From contig NADL03000538.1 of assembly GCA_002205965.3 (NCBI GenBank), positions 248,001-312,000 of the forward strand: DNA of 64,000 nt, given 5' to 3'. The notes beneath the pieces are model-generated. The model searched no databases and was not told where the DNA came from. It saw only the letters and a program-made list of their open reading frames with translations. Position 1 is the stretch's first letter. Each line of letters starts with the position of its first letter. The position numbers were made by a program, and so were the translations under genes. This document shows, one piece after another, positions 28,992 through 38,033 of the stretch. The DNA comes from Kappaphycus alvarezii (Eukaryota; Rhodophyta; Florideophyceae; Gigartinales; Solieriaceae).

Positions 28992-29315
28992 GTGATGCTT
29001 TTGACTCTGAAATTCATAGGCCTTCAAGCCGCATGGTGGGGCTGTGGTGCGGCATATCTCTCGTCGGATCGCCAACTGTTGGCTGCAAAGCCGATCGGTC
29101 GGGCTTTCGGCTGGGGGGGATTTGCGCTCGGTGCGATCGTCGCCGTCGTGTCGTGGACCATGGTTCACGACATCGTCACCGCCTGCAGCTATTGGACAGC
29201 GGCGGTCATGGTGTCCTGGGCACTTTTAGTGCTCGCGACCCCGCACACCAACGGTAAGCTATCGCTGTTCGCCATGGGCACCGTGCTCATGCTCGTCGCG
29301 GCGGTCTTGGGTTAA
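28992..29315 (+). CDS. DUF3325-like small membrane protein
   Basis: A 107-residue hydrophobic protein with three or four membrane helices. It starts LTLKFIGLQAAWWGCGAAYLSSDRQ, which fits the DUF3325 family found as the last gene of PepSY iron-reductase operons. GGAGAT lies eight bases before the GTG at 28992; the ATG three bases later is an alternative. It completes the three-gene module behind the Fur box. Its 3' end faces the sulfatase gene on the other strand. Confidence 0.72.
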   Translation: MMLLTLKFIGLQAAWWGCGAAYLSSDRQLLAAKPIGRAFGWGGFALGAIVAVVSWTMVHDIVTACSYWTAAVMVSWALLVLATPHTNGKLSLFAMGTVLMLVAAVLG

Positions 29316-29337
29316 GCGAAACGCACGGCCACAGCGT

Positions 29338-30720
29338 TCATTCGACGTAGCCAAGAGCGCGAAGGGCCTCTCGATCTTGATCGACGCCATCACGCGCTTC
29401 GAGCTCCAAGCCGGATTTGAGGTGCCTTTCGAGAAGCCCGAAAAGCCGTTCGGTCTCGCGGGGCCAGTCCTTCTCATCGACACGTACGGCCGAAGCCGCT
29501 CGGCGCCACAATTCGCGCTTGCCTCGACGAAAGCGATAGGTTGGAAACTGGTTACTGGTCTTACGATGCAGGATCGCAGTCCATTCATGATCACGAACGG
29601 AAATGGCCTGCGCCAACATATGCTCGCTGAAGGCATAGCGTTTAGCCGGTGCTCGTTTATCGCGCTGAGCGAGGAGACTGCTGCCGCGCATGGGCTTCCA
29701 GGCCGGAACCCCCATGATTTCGAGGAGCGTGGGCGCGATGTCGACGTGCTCGACGAGGCGAGCGTCTACCGCCGAGGTGAGGGTAGGACCGACCACGATC
29801 AAGGGCACCTGGACCGCCGCGTCGTACAACCCTCCATGATGAAACCATAAGTCGCGTTCGCCCCAATTCTCGCCGTGGTCCGAGGTGAGCACCACGAGGG
29901 TATCCTCCCATAAACCTCGCTCGGCGAGTTCCCGACGGAATCGTTTCAAGGCAGCATCGACCGCCTGAACCTCACCGACGTAGCCGTCGTAGAGCTGCTC
30001 GGCGTAATCGACCTCGCGAAAAACCCGGGCAAACCAGCGGTTCTTCTTCTGAAAACCCGGGGCCATGTTCCGCACGGATCGCATGCGTGTCTTACGGTTG
30101 AGGATCGGCTCCGGGGTGATGATCGGCTCGTATGGGGCATGGGGATCGCCGATGTGGAGCCAGAGGAAAAATCGCTCACTCTCGAAGGCATCGACGGCCG
30201 CCAAAGCTCGATCGACCTGTTGCTCGGCACGGAGTTCTTCTCGACCGGCGCGACCGAAAGCATCGAAACCCGCATCCAAATGGGCCACATTTGGATTCAG
30301 ATGGGCAAAAGCGACGACGGCCGCGGTCGCAAAGCCCGCATCGTGAAAGGCCTGGGCCAGGGTTCGAACGTCGTTGCCGATGCCACTTTCGTTGTCATAG
30401 ACACCGTGATCCCGAGGATAGAGGGATGCGAAAATCGACGCGTGAGAAGGATTTGTGAGCATCGCCGCAGCGTAGCTGCGCTCGAAACGCCAGCCTGACC
30501 GCGCCCAGGCATCGATCTCAGGTGTCTCGGCTGGCCCGCCGTAAGCCCCCAAAACATCAGCTCGCAACGTATCGACAGTGATCAAGATCGCGCGCTTGGG
30601 ACGGCGCTGCTCGGTAGCCCGCCCGGGCTGGGCTGCCGCCGGCGAGCATGCGTAAGCGACCAGGCCCGCAACCGACACCAACCGCAGCGGCTGTTTAAAA
30701 CGCGTGACCATCATTCGCAT
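29338..30720 (-). CDS. secreted sulfatase-fold hydrolase with Thr nucleophile position
   Basis: A 460-residue alkaline-phosphatase-superfamily protein with an N-terminal signal peptide (VSVAGLVAYACSPAAAQ). Metal-site motifs are ILITVDTLRADVLGAYG, GDPHAPYEP and LTSDHGENWGE. At the place of the sulfatase CxPxR signature it has TNPSH in front of ASIFASLYPRDHG. Thr replaces the cysteine that would become formylglycine, so a true sulfatase seems unlikely; a phosphohydrolase or phosphoryl transferase is more likely. It lies 72 bases downstream of an outer-membrane protein gene on the same strand, so they may be co-transcribed. Confidence 0.85.
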   Translation of the reverse strand: MRMMVTRFKQPLRLVSVAGLVAYACSPAAAQPGRATEQRRPKRAILITVDTLRADVLGAYGGPAETPEIDAWARSGWRFERSYAAAMLTNPSHASIFASLYPRDHGVYDNESGIGNDVRTLAQAFHDAGFATAAVVAFAHLNPNVAHLDAGFDAFGRAGREELRAEQQVDRALAAVDAFESERFFLWLHIGDPHAPYEPIITPEPILNRKTRMRSVRNMAPGFQKKNRWFARVFREVDYAEQLYDGYVGEVQAVDAALKRFRRELAERGLWEDTLVVLTSDHGENWGERDLWFHHGGLYDAAVQVPLIVVGPTLTSAVDARLVEHVDIAPTLLEIMGVPAWKPMRGSSLLAQRDKRAPAKRYAFSEHMLAQAISVRDHEWTAILHRKTSNQFPTYRFRRGKRELWRRAASAVRVDEKDWPRETERLFGLLERHLKSGLELEARDGVDQDREALRALGYVE

Positions 30721-30792
30721 GACGCTAACACCAACGCCGTGCTGGAAGAAAAAATCAGCGACGAGGGTGTCGGTCGGCCGATCCCCGATTCC

Positions 30793-31809
30793 TCACGTTT
30801 CAGAAGCCGTCGAACCGATGAGATCGTAACCGATGCTCAAGATCAAACCGTTTGTGATCTGATTGGCTTCGACGATCCAAGGAATGCGTCGGAGAAGTAG
30901 TACGTAGTCGAGGGAGGCCCAGGAGGTAATCGCAACGCTCAGCGTTGCGTCCACTTCGACGCTTAAACGATCACTGCCCGAAATCGCGTCGTCATCCGAG
31001 GCCAACGCATAAAAAACCTTGCTGCTAACGCTGTAGGTGACGCCCTCGCGGAGTAGACCGTCGAGATTTGCATTGAAGGCCACACCGGCCTGATTGGCAC
31101 TGTTGATCACGGCGTACTCGATCTCCGGCGTGTCTTCATCATCGTCTAACACCAAAGCATCGTCTCCGAAGGTGAACACGTGCTCACCGCCGAGACCGAG
31201 CTTAAACGAGGACCTGATGAGCTTGGTGTCGGAAGCGATGGCGAAACCGCCCACCGATTCACTCAACGACAGCGGTTCGAACGGATCGGTCAGGCGGAAA
31301 CGACCGCCGGCCGGGACCGTCTCACCGGTAACGCCAACGTCCTCGGGAACCACAGTCTGAAACGGGCTCGCGCGAACATCGAAACCAGGAGCCACCGCCG
31401 TAGCTGCGCTCGCTTGAGCGAAGGGGCCAAGATACTCGGCGATGTGGTAGAGATAAGCCGTCGAAATCTTAAGCTCGTCGGCCGACTTAACGAACTCCTC
31501 CAACGCCGGGGTTCGGGTCTGGGTGAAATTGAAGGCCAAGGTATTTTCCCAGTCGTGTTTGGCCTCGCGCAAATGAGCGTCGGCGTTGATCAGAGCACCT
31601 ATCTGCCAGGTGCTACCCTCGACCGTGCCGACAACATTGCGCACATCATTGAACGAAACGTTGGCGCTCACACGAGCCCGGTTCTTCCAACCCTCGTGTT
31701 TTTCTTCTTCGTCATCCTGCTCGATGGTGGGGATCACCACCTGGGCCAAGGCCGAAGGAGAAAGAACTAAATTCGAAAACCCAATAAACAAAACGAAAGC
31801 TGGCCTCAT
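30793..31809 (-). CDS. putative outer-membrane beta-barrel protein (DUF3078-like)
   Basis: A 338-residue protein with a clear signal peptide (AFVLFIGFSNLVLSPSALAQ), an acidic stretch (EQDDEEEKHEGW), and many alternating hydrophobic/polar strands ending in an aromatic or hydrophobic position, as in outer-membrane barrels. The GWKN-ARVSANVSFNDV region resembles DUF3078/DUF481-type proteins. It precedes the sulfatase-fold gene on the same strand and is divergent from a second such gene at 31935. Function unknown; a role in uptake or anchoring of a phospho- or sulfo-polymer is only suggested by neighbours. Confidence 0.68.
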   Translation of the reverse strand: MRPAFVLFIGFSNLVLSPSALAQVVIPTIEQDDEEEKHEGWKNRARVSANVSFNDVRNVVGTVEGSTWQIGALINADAHLREAKHDWENTLAFNFTQTRTPALEEFVKSADELKISTAYLYHIAEYLGPFAQASAATAVAPGFDVRASPFQTVVPEDVGVTGETVPAGGRFRLTDPFEPLSLSESVGGFAIASDTKLIRSSFKLGLGGEHVFTFGDDALVLDDDEDTPEIEYAVINSANQAGVAFNANLDGLLREGVTYSVSSKVFYALASDDDAISGSDRLSVEVDATLSVAITSWASLDYVLLLRRIPWIVEANQITNGLILSIGYDLIGSTASET

Positions 31810-31934
31810 AGGAGTCCTCGGGAGTTCCAGATTGGCGTGTCATGACGTCATTACTTATTGAGGTCTAGCGACCTTTCGCCGATCGAAGCAACAAACTTGC
31901 GGGGCTGAATCACCGACACGTATGAGGGGCGACC

Positions 31935-33263
31935 ATGCGACTGCTCTCCAACACGCTACTTTTACTCACCGTGCTCGCAATGCCCATGCGATCACTCACG
32001 GCGGCCAAATCTGAAAAACAACTCATTGTATTACTCCTCATCGATGCACTCCGCGCTGACGCCGTCGGGTGTTACGGCTACTCCAGACCGACGACACCGG
32101 TTATCGACGAGCTCTGCAACGACGGCACCCACTATCCTCGCATGTACGCCAACGCACCATGGACACGGCCTTCGACCGCCAGTTTCCTGACCGGGTTAAA
32201 CGCCTCGCGTCACAAGACCCAAAGCTACAAGACCAAGATGAGCGCCCAGGTGAAAACCGTCGCCGCTCGCTTAAGCGAGGCGGGGTACAGTACGGCGGGG
32301 TTTAGCGCCAACGGCAACGGCGGCTCGTTGGCGAACTTACACTTGGGTTTTGATGTTTTTCGCGATGTGACGAACACCTACACCAAGACCAGGCGTGGAA
32401 CGACCTATAACTGGCTCCCTACCGGTGAGTTCTTGGTGGCCCGCGTCCTCGAATATCTCGAGACCAGTAAGGCCGACCAAGAGTTTCTTTTTGTGTTTCT
32501 CGTCGACCCCCACGACCCCTACCGCGCGCCACCAGAACTCGAGAAGAAGTTTTTGGGTGCTTCATGGCGAGGCAAGGTACGACGAAACGCACTCTGGGAG
32601 TACAAAAACAACTACCCCGAGCATGAACGTCGGTCGATGCGCGCGGTTTACGACGCTGGTATTCGCTATTCTGACCGCGCTGTCGGTCAGCTGGTTGCAG
32701 GCCTCAAAGCTCAAGGCCACTGGGATAACACCGTGCTGTTCATCAGCGCGGATCACGGCGAAGGGTTCGGTGAGCACGATTTCTATCTTCATGCCCATCA
32801 CTTCTGGGACGAAGTGATCCGCGTACCGCTCATCGCTTACGGTGGGCCGTTTCGAGGTCGTGGTCGTGATGGTCGCTTGACCCAGGCCATCGATGTATCG
32901 GCGACGATTCTGGATCTTGCCGGAGCCTCGCTCGACGGCGTCGAGGGCCGCTCGTTGTTGGCGAGTCCTTCAGCCGACCCTTTCGTGATCAGTGAGTACA
33001 ATGAGTTCGGAATTAGACGTCAAGCGATCGTGGGCCCGCGCTATAAGGTGATCTGGCAACGAGCAGCGTTGCGAGATGAGTACATGCGCGAAGCTAAGGA
33101 CCCAAAATATTTCCCCAGCGTGATCTTTGAGGGAGAACGAGTTCGGGTTTACGATCTCGAAAAGGATCCAGCAGAACGCCACGATCTCTCGAGTACGCCA
33201 CCTCCGGCAGCGGTGGTCTTATTGCAGCGGCTGAGGCAATTCGTGACCATGTCCGAGGGCTGA
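31935..33263 (+). CDS. second secreted sulfatase-fold hydrolase
   Basis: A 442-residue relative of the hydrolase at 29338, with signal peptide (LLSNTLLLLTVLAMPMRSLTAA). Motifs are LLLIDALRADAVGCYGY, DPHDPYRAPP and SADHGEGFGEHDFYLHAHHFWD. The nucleophile segment reads WTRPSTASFLTGL: again Thr in place of Cys and no Arg two positions after the proline. The conserved C-terminal phrase VYDLEKDPAERHDLS is the common sulfatase-family ending. It is divergent from the outer-membrane protein gene. Like its neighbour it may act on phosphodiesters rather than sulfate esters. Confidence 0.86.
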   Translation: MRLLSNTLLLLTVLAMPMRSLTAAKSEKQLIVLLLIDALRADAVGCYGYSRPTTPVIDELCNDGTHYPRMYANAPWTRPSTASFLTGLNASRHKTQSYKTKMSAQVKTVAARLSEAGYSTAGFSANGNGGSLANLHLGFDVFRDVTNTYTKTRRGTTYNWLPTGEFLVARVLEYLETSKADQEFLFVFLVDPHDPYRAPPELEKKFLGASWRGKVRRNALWEYKNNYPEHERRSMRAVYDAGIRYSDRAVGQLVAGLKAQGHWDNTVLFISADHGEGFGEHDFYLHAHHFWDEVIRVPLIAYGGPFRGRGRDGRLTQAIDVSATILDLAGASLDGVEGRSLLASPSADPFVISEYNEFGIRRQAIVGPRYKVIWQRAALRDEYMREAKDPKYFPSVIFEGERVRVYDLEKDPAERHDLSSTPPPAAVVLLQRLRQFVTMSEG

Positions 33264-33346
33264 GCAAAGCTGACACCCCGAGCGTTAAAACCTAGATGCC
33301 CTTGCCGCGGGCACTGAACACACCATCGACTGTCACGAGGAAGCCA

Positions 33347-34489
33347 ATGAGAATGAACTCGGAGCTCCAACCACCCCAGCTTGGGGCGCATTCAGGCGGT
33401 TTTTATACCAAGAGCGGAGTTCGTAGGGTTGCGACCACGGTCTGCATGCTCCTGGCCTCGGCATGTTCGCAGCAAGCTCCCCTCATCCAACGTGTAGTCC
33501 CCGTTGCAACGGCTCCCGCGCCAAAGGAGCCCGAAGACACCCCAACCCGACTAGGAACGATCGATCGCCAGCCGATCCTCGCCCGTGACCTTAAGCCCGA
33601 GATCCAAGCGGAGCTGCTCGAGATCGACAACGAGCTCAAGCAGCGCACGCTTCATTTGAGCTGGGTGGGTTTCGAAGATTTGATCAACGAGCGATTGCTC
33701 AAGAACGAAGCGAAACGCCGTGGCATAACGGTGACCGCGCTGATCAACGAGCTCTCGGCCGACATCCAAATCGGCGACGACGAAATCGAGAAGATCTACG
33801 ATGATAATAAAGCGTCGATTCCGGTCTCCCTCGAGGAAGCGCGGCCGGCCATCGTCCGACAACTCGAAGCGGCGGCGAAGCAGCGAAAAGTTAAAGCGTT
33901 TACCGAAGAGCTGCGGATCCATGCCGTTGTCGACTACGAGCTGCAGATCCCCGATCTTCCGCGCTATAATGTTGCTGTTGCCCAACGCCCAAGCCTAGGC
34001 GACGCGTCTGCACCGATAACGATTGTTGAGTTTAGCGACTTTCAATGTCCATACTGCCGGCAAGCAAGCGTCACGATGAAAGAGCTCAAGCGCACCTACG
34101 GGGAACAACTTCGTATCGTTTATCGACATTTTCCCTTGAGCCAGCACCAAGACGCGAGACCTGCAGCCGCTGCCTCGCATTGTGCCGACGAGCAGGAGCG
34201 GTTTTGGGAGTATCATGACAAGCTTTTTGAGCGGCCGGATTCCTTAAGCTCCAGTGAGCTTCGCAGCCACGCGCGAGAACTCGGTCTCGACCTGGCTGAA
34301 TTTGAGAGTTGCCTGGCGTCAAATCGGCCGGAATCGGTCATTGTTGCCGATGAATCCGACGCTAAGCGTTTGAACATTAACGGGACACCCGCGATTTTTA
34401 TCAATGGCGTCAAGCTCATAGGGCTCCTGCCTCTGCCACTACTGAAGTCGCTCATCGACCACGAAATCGCCCAGAAGAGGCCTAGCTAG
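33347..34489 (+). CDS. lipoprotein with SurA_N-like region and DsbA-like thioredoxin domain
   Basis: An envelope protein of about 380 residues. A lipobox-like segment (VCMLLASAC) follows a long N-terminal region, so the first cysteine after it may be lipidated. Residues about 90-205 resemble a SurA-type foldase N-domain (FEDLINERLLKNEAKRRGI; DDEIEKIYDDNKASIP). The C-terminal 175 residues form a DsbA/DSBA-like domain with the active site FQCPYCRQAS and the cis-Pro loop INGTPAIFING. The start is uncertain: ATG 33347 is used, with 33296 and 33353 as alternatives. It probably forms or isomerises disulfides in exported proteins. Confidence 0.82.
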   Translation: MRMNSELQPPQLGAHSGGFYTKSGVRRVATTVCMLLASACSQQAPLIQRVVPVATAPAPKEPEDTPTRLGTIDRQPILARDLKPEIQAELLEIDNELKQRTLHLSWVGFEDLINERLLKNEAKRRGITVTALINELSADIQIGDDEIEKIYDDNKASIPVSLEEARPAIVRQLEAAAKQRKVKAFTEELRIHAVVDYELQIPDLPRYNVAVAQRPSLGDASAPITIVEFSDFQCPYCRQASVTMKELKRTYGEQLRIVYRHFPLSQHQDARPAAAASHCADEQERFWEYHDKLFERPDSLSSSELRSHARELGLDLAEFESCLASNRPESVIVADESDAKRLNINGTPAIFINGVKLIGLLPLPLLKSLIDHEIAQKRPS

Positions 34490-34687
34490 ATGTTCGACGG
34501 GGTGAAGGTCTTCAGTGCGACCAAGCAAAAAGATCGCGATGAGCTTGGCGAAACGGTTTCGCGCTGGCTTCGGCAAAAGCACGGCACCGTCGAGATTGTG
34601 GATAAGGTCGTTACGCAAAGCTCGGACAATGAATACCATTGCGTAACCATCACGTTATTCTATAGGCATACGTCGATTGAATCATGA
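34490..34687 (+). CDS. small conserved-looking protein coupled to the DsbA-like gene
   Basis: A 65-residue protein whose ATG directly follows the stop codon of the DsbA-like gene. The sequence has a beta-alpha-beta pattern: VKVFSATKQKDRDELGETVSRWLRQ then TVEIVDKVVTQSSDNEYHCVTITLFY. I do not recognise a named family. The tight coupling and regular codon pattern make it very likely to be real. It has no signal peptide, so it is cytosolic. Its end overlaps by six bases the 3' end of the DUF2505 gene on the other strand. Confidence 0.68.
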   Translation: MFDGVKVFSATKQKDRDELGETVSRWLRQKHGTVEIVDKVVTQSSDNEYHCVTITLFYRHTSIES

Positions 34688-35185
34688 TGACGACCGAGCA
34701 GCGATCCACTGCTCGGTAAAGCGAGCGGCATCGATATAACTGCGCTTGACGTCATCGACGATCGCCTTTTCAATCACCTTCCCCAGCCCGAGAACGCGTA
34801 CCCGCACTTCGCCGACGATCACCCGGTAGATACCGGTGCTTACCGCCTCAAAACGAAAGGTTCCGGTCGATGAAATTCTATCGGTCATCAGCGAAGAAAT
34901 GCTCTCCCAATGCCCCTCGAACGTGCCAAATCGGTAGTCTATCTTTTCGACGTACTCGATGCGCGAACCGCCCAACGCCTTGGCAACAGGCGCAGGGATC
35001 TTCCGCCCTCGCGGCGAAATTCTCACCTCTCGCGTAAGTTTGTCCCGATTGAGCTCACGTGAAACGAGTTCCCGATCAAGCTCAACAGCTCTGCACAATT
35101 CGATATTGAATGGCTCATCGAAGTAGAGTTGTTCGTAGTCTTCGAGGCTAATGGCGCTGAATAGGTGTCTAATCTCAAATTTCAT
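34682..35185 (-). CDS. DUF2505 / START-like domain protein
   Basis: A 167-residue cytosolic protein of the SRPBCC (START-like) fold, DUF2505 type. It opens MKFEIRHLFSAISLEDYEQLYFDEPFN, has REVRISPRGRKIPAPVAKALGG in the middle, and ends with a long C-terminal helix (KAIVDDVKRSYIDAARFTEQWIA) expected for the fold. Such proteins bind lipids or other hydrophobic ligands. It starts 9 bases after the stop of the M16 gene at 35195, with which it may share a transcript (order M16, M16, DUF2505). Confidence 0.8.
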   Translation of the reverse strand: MKFEIRHLFSAISLEDYEQLYFDEPFNIELCRAVELDRELVSRELNRDKLTREVRISPRGRKIPAPVAKALGGSRIEYVEKIDYRFGTFEGHWESISSLMTDRISSTGTFRFEAVSTGIYRVIVGEVRVRVLGLGKVIEKAIVDDVKRSYIDAARFTEQWIAARSSS

Positions 35186-35194
35186 AGAGAGAAG

Positions 35195-36523
35195 CTATAC
35201 CAGCCGATGAAACGGCGACCAATCGGTGTCACGGTGATCCACGCAGCGCAGCTGGGCGTTTGGATACGTGCGGCGAAGCTCTGCTTCAAACCCCGCAACC
35301 GAACCCACCGCGACAATACACGGCGCGGACCTACCGACGAGGCGACGAATCGTCGGAGAAACGACCTCCACCGGTACCCGATCGATCTCGGTAGCCAACT
35401 GAACGAGGCGATCGGGCGACAAACCGAGGATCGCCGAGCGCAACATGGGCCCCATATACGCCACCGACGACGCCAAGGTATGCGGAAGACGTTTTCGGAG
35501 ATAAACACGCGCGAACTCGATGGTCTCGGCGGTCAGGCCCACGTTGAGCAACTCAGAGAGCAGATCAAGCTCGAGCGCCAAACACTCCAATAAACGGGAG
35601 CGATGGGGCGTCGAGATGAGGGTCCACGTCTGCGGAGGCGGCCCGAGGCGCGACCACTCGCCGTGAGCGGTGTAAGACCAACCACGCTTGTCTCGCACCG
35701 CATGCGTAAACGGCGAGCTAAACATGCCGGCAAAAGCAGTAGCACCAAGGGTGAAGGCGGCCGCGGCCGGATCATGCGGAGCCGGACCGGGCAAGGCGAT
35801 ACGGAGCTGAACCTGATCACGATCTCGAGCATCGACCAGAAGGATCCGCACGGTGCCCGACGACGGAGTTCGAGGCGCCTTGGACGGGGGTTCCCCTCGG
35901 CTCAATGGCCATTGGGCGTCGAAAAATTGGAAGGGATCGACCGTGATATCACCCGTAGCAACCCCGATTCGTTCAGCCGACGAAAACCTCTGGACATAGA
36001 GCTCGCGCACATCATCCAACGCGATTCTCGCGATATCGTCCGGCTCCCCCCCATCACGACGGGCGACCATGAGACCGGAACTAAACGCCCGGCGCGACCA
36101 AAGTTCGGCCAGGGCTTCGTCGTTGTCGTGCTCAGACGCAATCAGTGCCAAGAGCTCATGACGCAGATCTGCAAATTCGATGGGGTCGAAGCGAGGCGAA
36201 GTCAGCGCGTCGGCCAGCAGACCAAGCGTGGCGGGCAGGTGACGGCGCAAGGCCACACCGCGAAAACCGCAGCTATCGCTCGACACCCAAGCGCTCAACG
36301 TCGATCCCATGCGTTCAAGATCACGATGGAACTCAGAACGCCTCTGCCTCGTCGTGCCCCGCAGGAGCAGTTCCACCAGGAGCTGATGAATGCCCGACCC
36401 TCCTAGGGGATCCTCCTGGGCTCCGACTGAGAGTGCAAAGCAAAATCGACACACCGGCATGTGGTATTCGGGGATCGCCCAGAGTGTAGAATGTTCAAGA
36501 CGATGAAACGCGGGCTTTAGCAT
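35195..36523 (-). CDS. M16-family peptidase-like protein without intact zinc motif
   Basis: A 442-residue partner of the M16 peptidase encoded just upstream. It has the M16 fold landmarks, including GSGIHQLLVELLLRGT at the place of the zinc motif, where HxxEH is reduced to HxxxxE. Thus it is probably the inactive or structural subunit, as in the two-subunit M16B peptidases. It overlaps the active-type gene by seven bases and therefore is translated with it. No signal peptide is evident. Confidence 0.85.
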   Translation of the reverse strand: MLKPAFHRLEHSTLWAIPEYHMPVCRFCFALSVGAQEDPLGGSGIHQLLVELLLRGTTRQRRSEFHRDLERMGSTLSAWVSSDSCGFRGVALRRHLPATLGLLADALTSPRFDPIEFADLRHELLALIASEHDNDEALAELWSRRAFSSGLMVARRDGGEPDDIARIALDDVRELYVQRFSSAERIGVATGDITVDPFQFFDAQWPLSRGEPPSKAPRTPSSGTVRILLVDARDRDQVQLRIALPGPAPHDPAAAAFTLGATAFAGMFSSPFTHAVRDKRGWSYTAHGEWSRLGPPPQTWTLISTPHRSRLLECLALELDLLSELLNVGLTAETIEFARVYLRKRLPHTLASSVAYMGPMLRSAILGLSPDRLVQLATEIDRVPVEVVSPTIRRLVGRSAPCIVAVGSVAGFEAELRRTYPNAQLRCVDHRDTDWSPFHRLV

Positions 36524-37884
36524 GCACTCGGTTCAGCGACCGCAACGGTCATCGTTTCCGGCCTGAGGTAACGTTGGCAACACGCTCGAACCGGGTCGAT
36601 CGTAAGCGAGTCCAGACGGTCGGGTATCCGGAGCACGTCGCGGTAGTCGTCGAGAACCACTTCGGCTTGACCCAGAGCATCGGCAACGCCGGTTGCGTCC
36701 TGGAGGGCGTCGTAGTGATCGAGCAGTAGTCCGGCTCGAGCTTTTTCAACGTCGTCGCTGCTCAACGCACCGGGCAGTTCCTGGAGCACAGCATCCGTGA
36801 GTGCGACGACCTCTTGCGCTGATGCACCCTCTCGGAGAGTCACACTGAGTTCCAACACACCAGCCTCAGCCATCGACGCAAGAGTGCCGTCAACCTCGGC
36901 GGCCAATCCACTCTGAGTGACCAAGCGTTGGTACAACCGCCCGTTATCACCCGCAACCAAAATTTCGAGCACTGCCGAAAGAGCCAGCACGTCCGGATGT
37001 GACGCGTGTGGCACGTGAAAACCCACCGTGATTGCTGGGGCTAGCACTGGAAACGACGTCGTCACCCATGGCGCCGAAGGCTGCGCGACGTGTTGGGATG
37101 GGACCGCAGGACATTCCCCGGCACTCTCCAACGTACCGTAATGCGAGCCGATAAGCTCGAGAGTTTGCACGACGTCGATCGCTCCAGCGACCACGACCAC
37201 GGCGTTTCGTGGGGTGTAGTAACGCCGATAAAACTCAAGCACATCGCGCACCGTCATCGACGCGAGATCGTCGTTCCAGCCGATCGTTGGCACCCCGTAA
37301 GCACGATTTGGAAACATTTCGCGGTAGAGCATTTCATCCAAGGTCGCCCAAACACAATCGTCGACGTTCATTCGCCGCTCATTGCGCACCACGTCGAGCT
37401 CCGATCGAAAGGCCTCCTCGCTGAAACAAAGTCCCACCATGCGATCGGCTTCGAGCTCCACGACTCTCCGAACATGGTCGTCGAGCGAAGCCAACACATT
37501 AGAGTACATCGTCCAATCCAACGACGTCGCGGCATTGCTTTCCCCGCCGCGCTCTTCGAGCTCGCGATCGAAGACCCTCTCGGGAAAACGTGCGGAGCCT
37601 TTAAACATGAGATGTTCCAGAAGATGGGCAATACCGCTGCGCGGTCGATCGTGCTTGGAGCCGACACGAAACCACGTATCGAATGTAAAGAGCGCTCCAC
37701 GAAGGTCCCGACAGAGAAGCACGGTAAGTCCGTTTCCAAGCCGGAATCGCGCGACTACAAGCTCTTCGCTCCAAGCGGCGTGATCGACGAGCCGTAACTC
37801 AGCAGGGTGATTTCGAAGCCGTCGTTCGGCATCCGAAAAGACCTCTTCGGCATATCCGCTCGGCGTAACCACCGCGCACAGCAT
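36517..37884 (-). CDS. M16-family zinc peptidase, active type
   Basis: A processing-peptidase/pitrilysin-family metalloprotease. The inverted zinc motif HLLEH lies in SGIAHLLEHLMFKGS, and the third ligand glutamate in the segment SELDVVRNER. The C-terminal half carries the usual NGRLYQRLVTQSGLA. The ATG at 37884 is used here. The frame is open to an ATG at 38016, but the extra 44 residues are unlike the family and would crowd the divergent atpI promoter. It forms an operon with the motif-less M16 protein, a pairing seen in many proteobacteria and plastid-type peptidases. Confidence 0.87.
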   Translation of the reverse strand: MLCAVVTPSGYAEEVFSDAERRLRNHPAELRLVDHAAWSEELVVARFRLGNGLTVLLCRDLRGALFTFDTWFRVGSKHDRPRSGIAHLLEHLMFKGSARFPERVFDRELEERGGESNAATSLDWTMYSNVLASLDDHVRRVVELEADRMVGLCFSEEAFRSELDVVRNERRMNVDDCVWATLDEMLYREMFPNRAYGVPTIGWNDDLASMTVRDVLEFYRRYYTPRNAVVVVAGAIDVVQTLELIGSHYGTLESAGECPAVPSQHVAQPSAPWVTTSFPVLAPAITVGFHVPHASHPDVLALSAVLEILVAGDNGRLYQRLVTQSGLAAEVDGTLASMAEAGVLELSVTLREGASAQEVVALTDAVLQELPGALSSDDVEKARAGLLLDHYDALQDATGVADALGQAEVVLDDYRDVLRIPDRLDSLTIDPVRACCQRYLRPETMTVAVAEPSAC

Positions 37885-38033
37885 GCTCGGGGTCGTAACG
37901 AGGCGCAAGGTGAAACTGCGATGATCTTCCCGCTGTAGGGGTTTGACTCTCAACACGGAGCAGCACGAGTGCGCGCCCTGGCCTGCGATTCGGGATCTTG
38001 AAAATATGACGATCATGCATTACGGGCACCGGG

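Noticed and set aside
35603..36406. 267-residue plus-strand frame
   Set aside because: Antisense to the M16-family gene; Arg-rich and without motifs.
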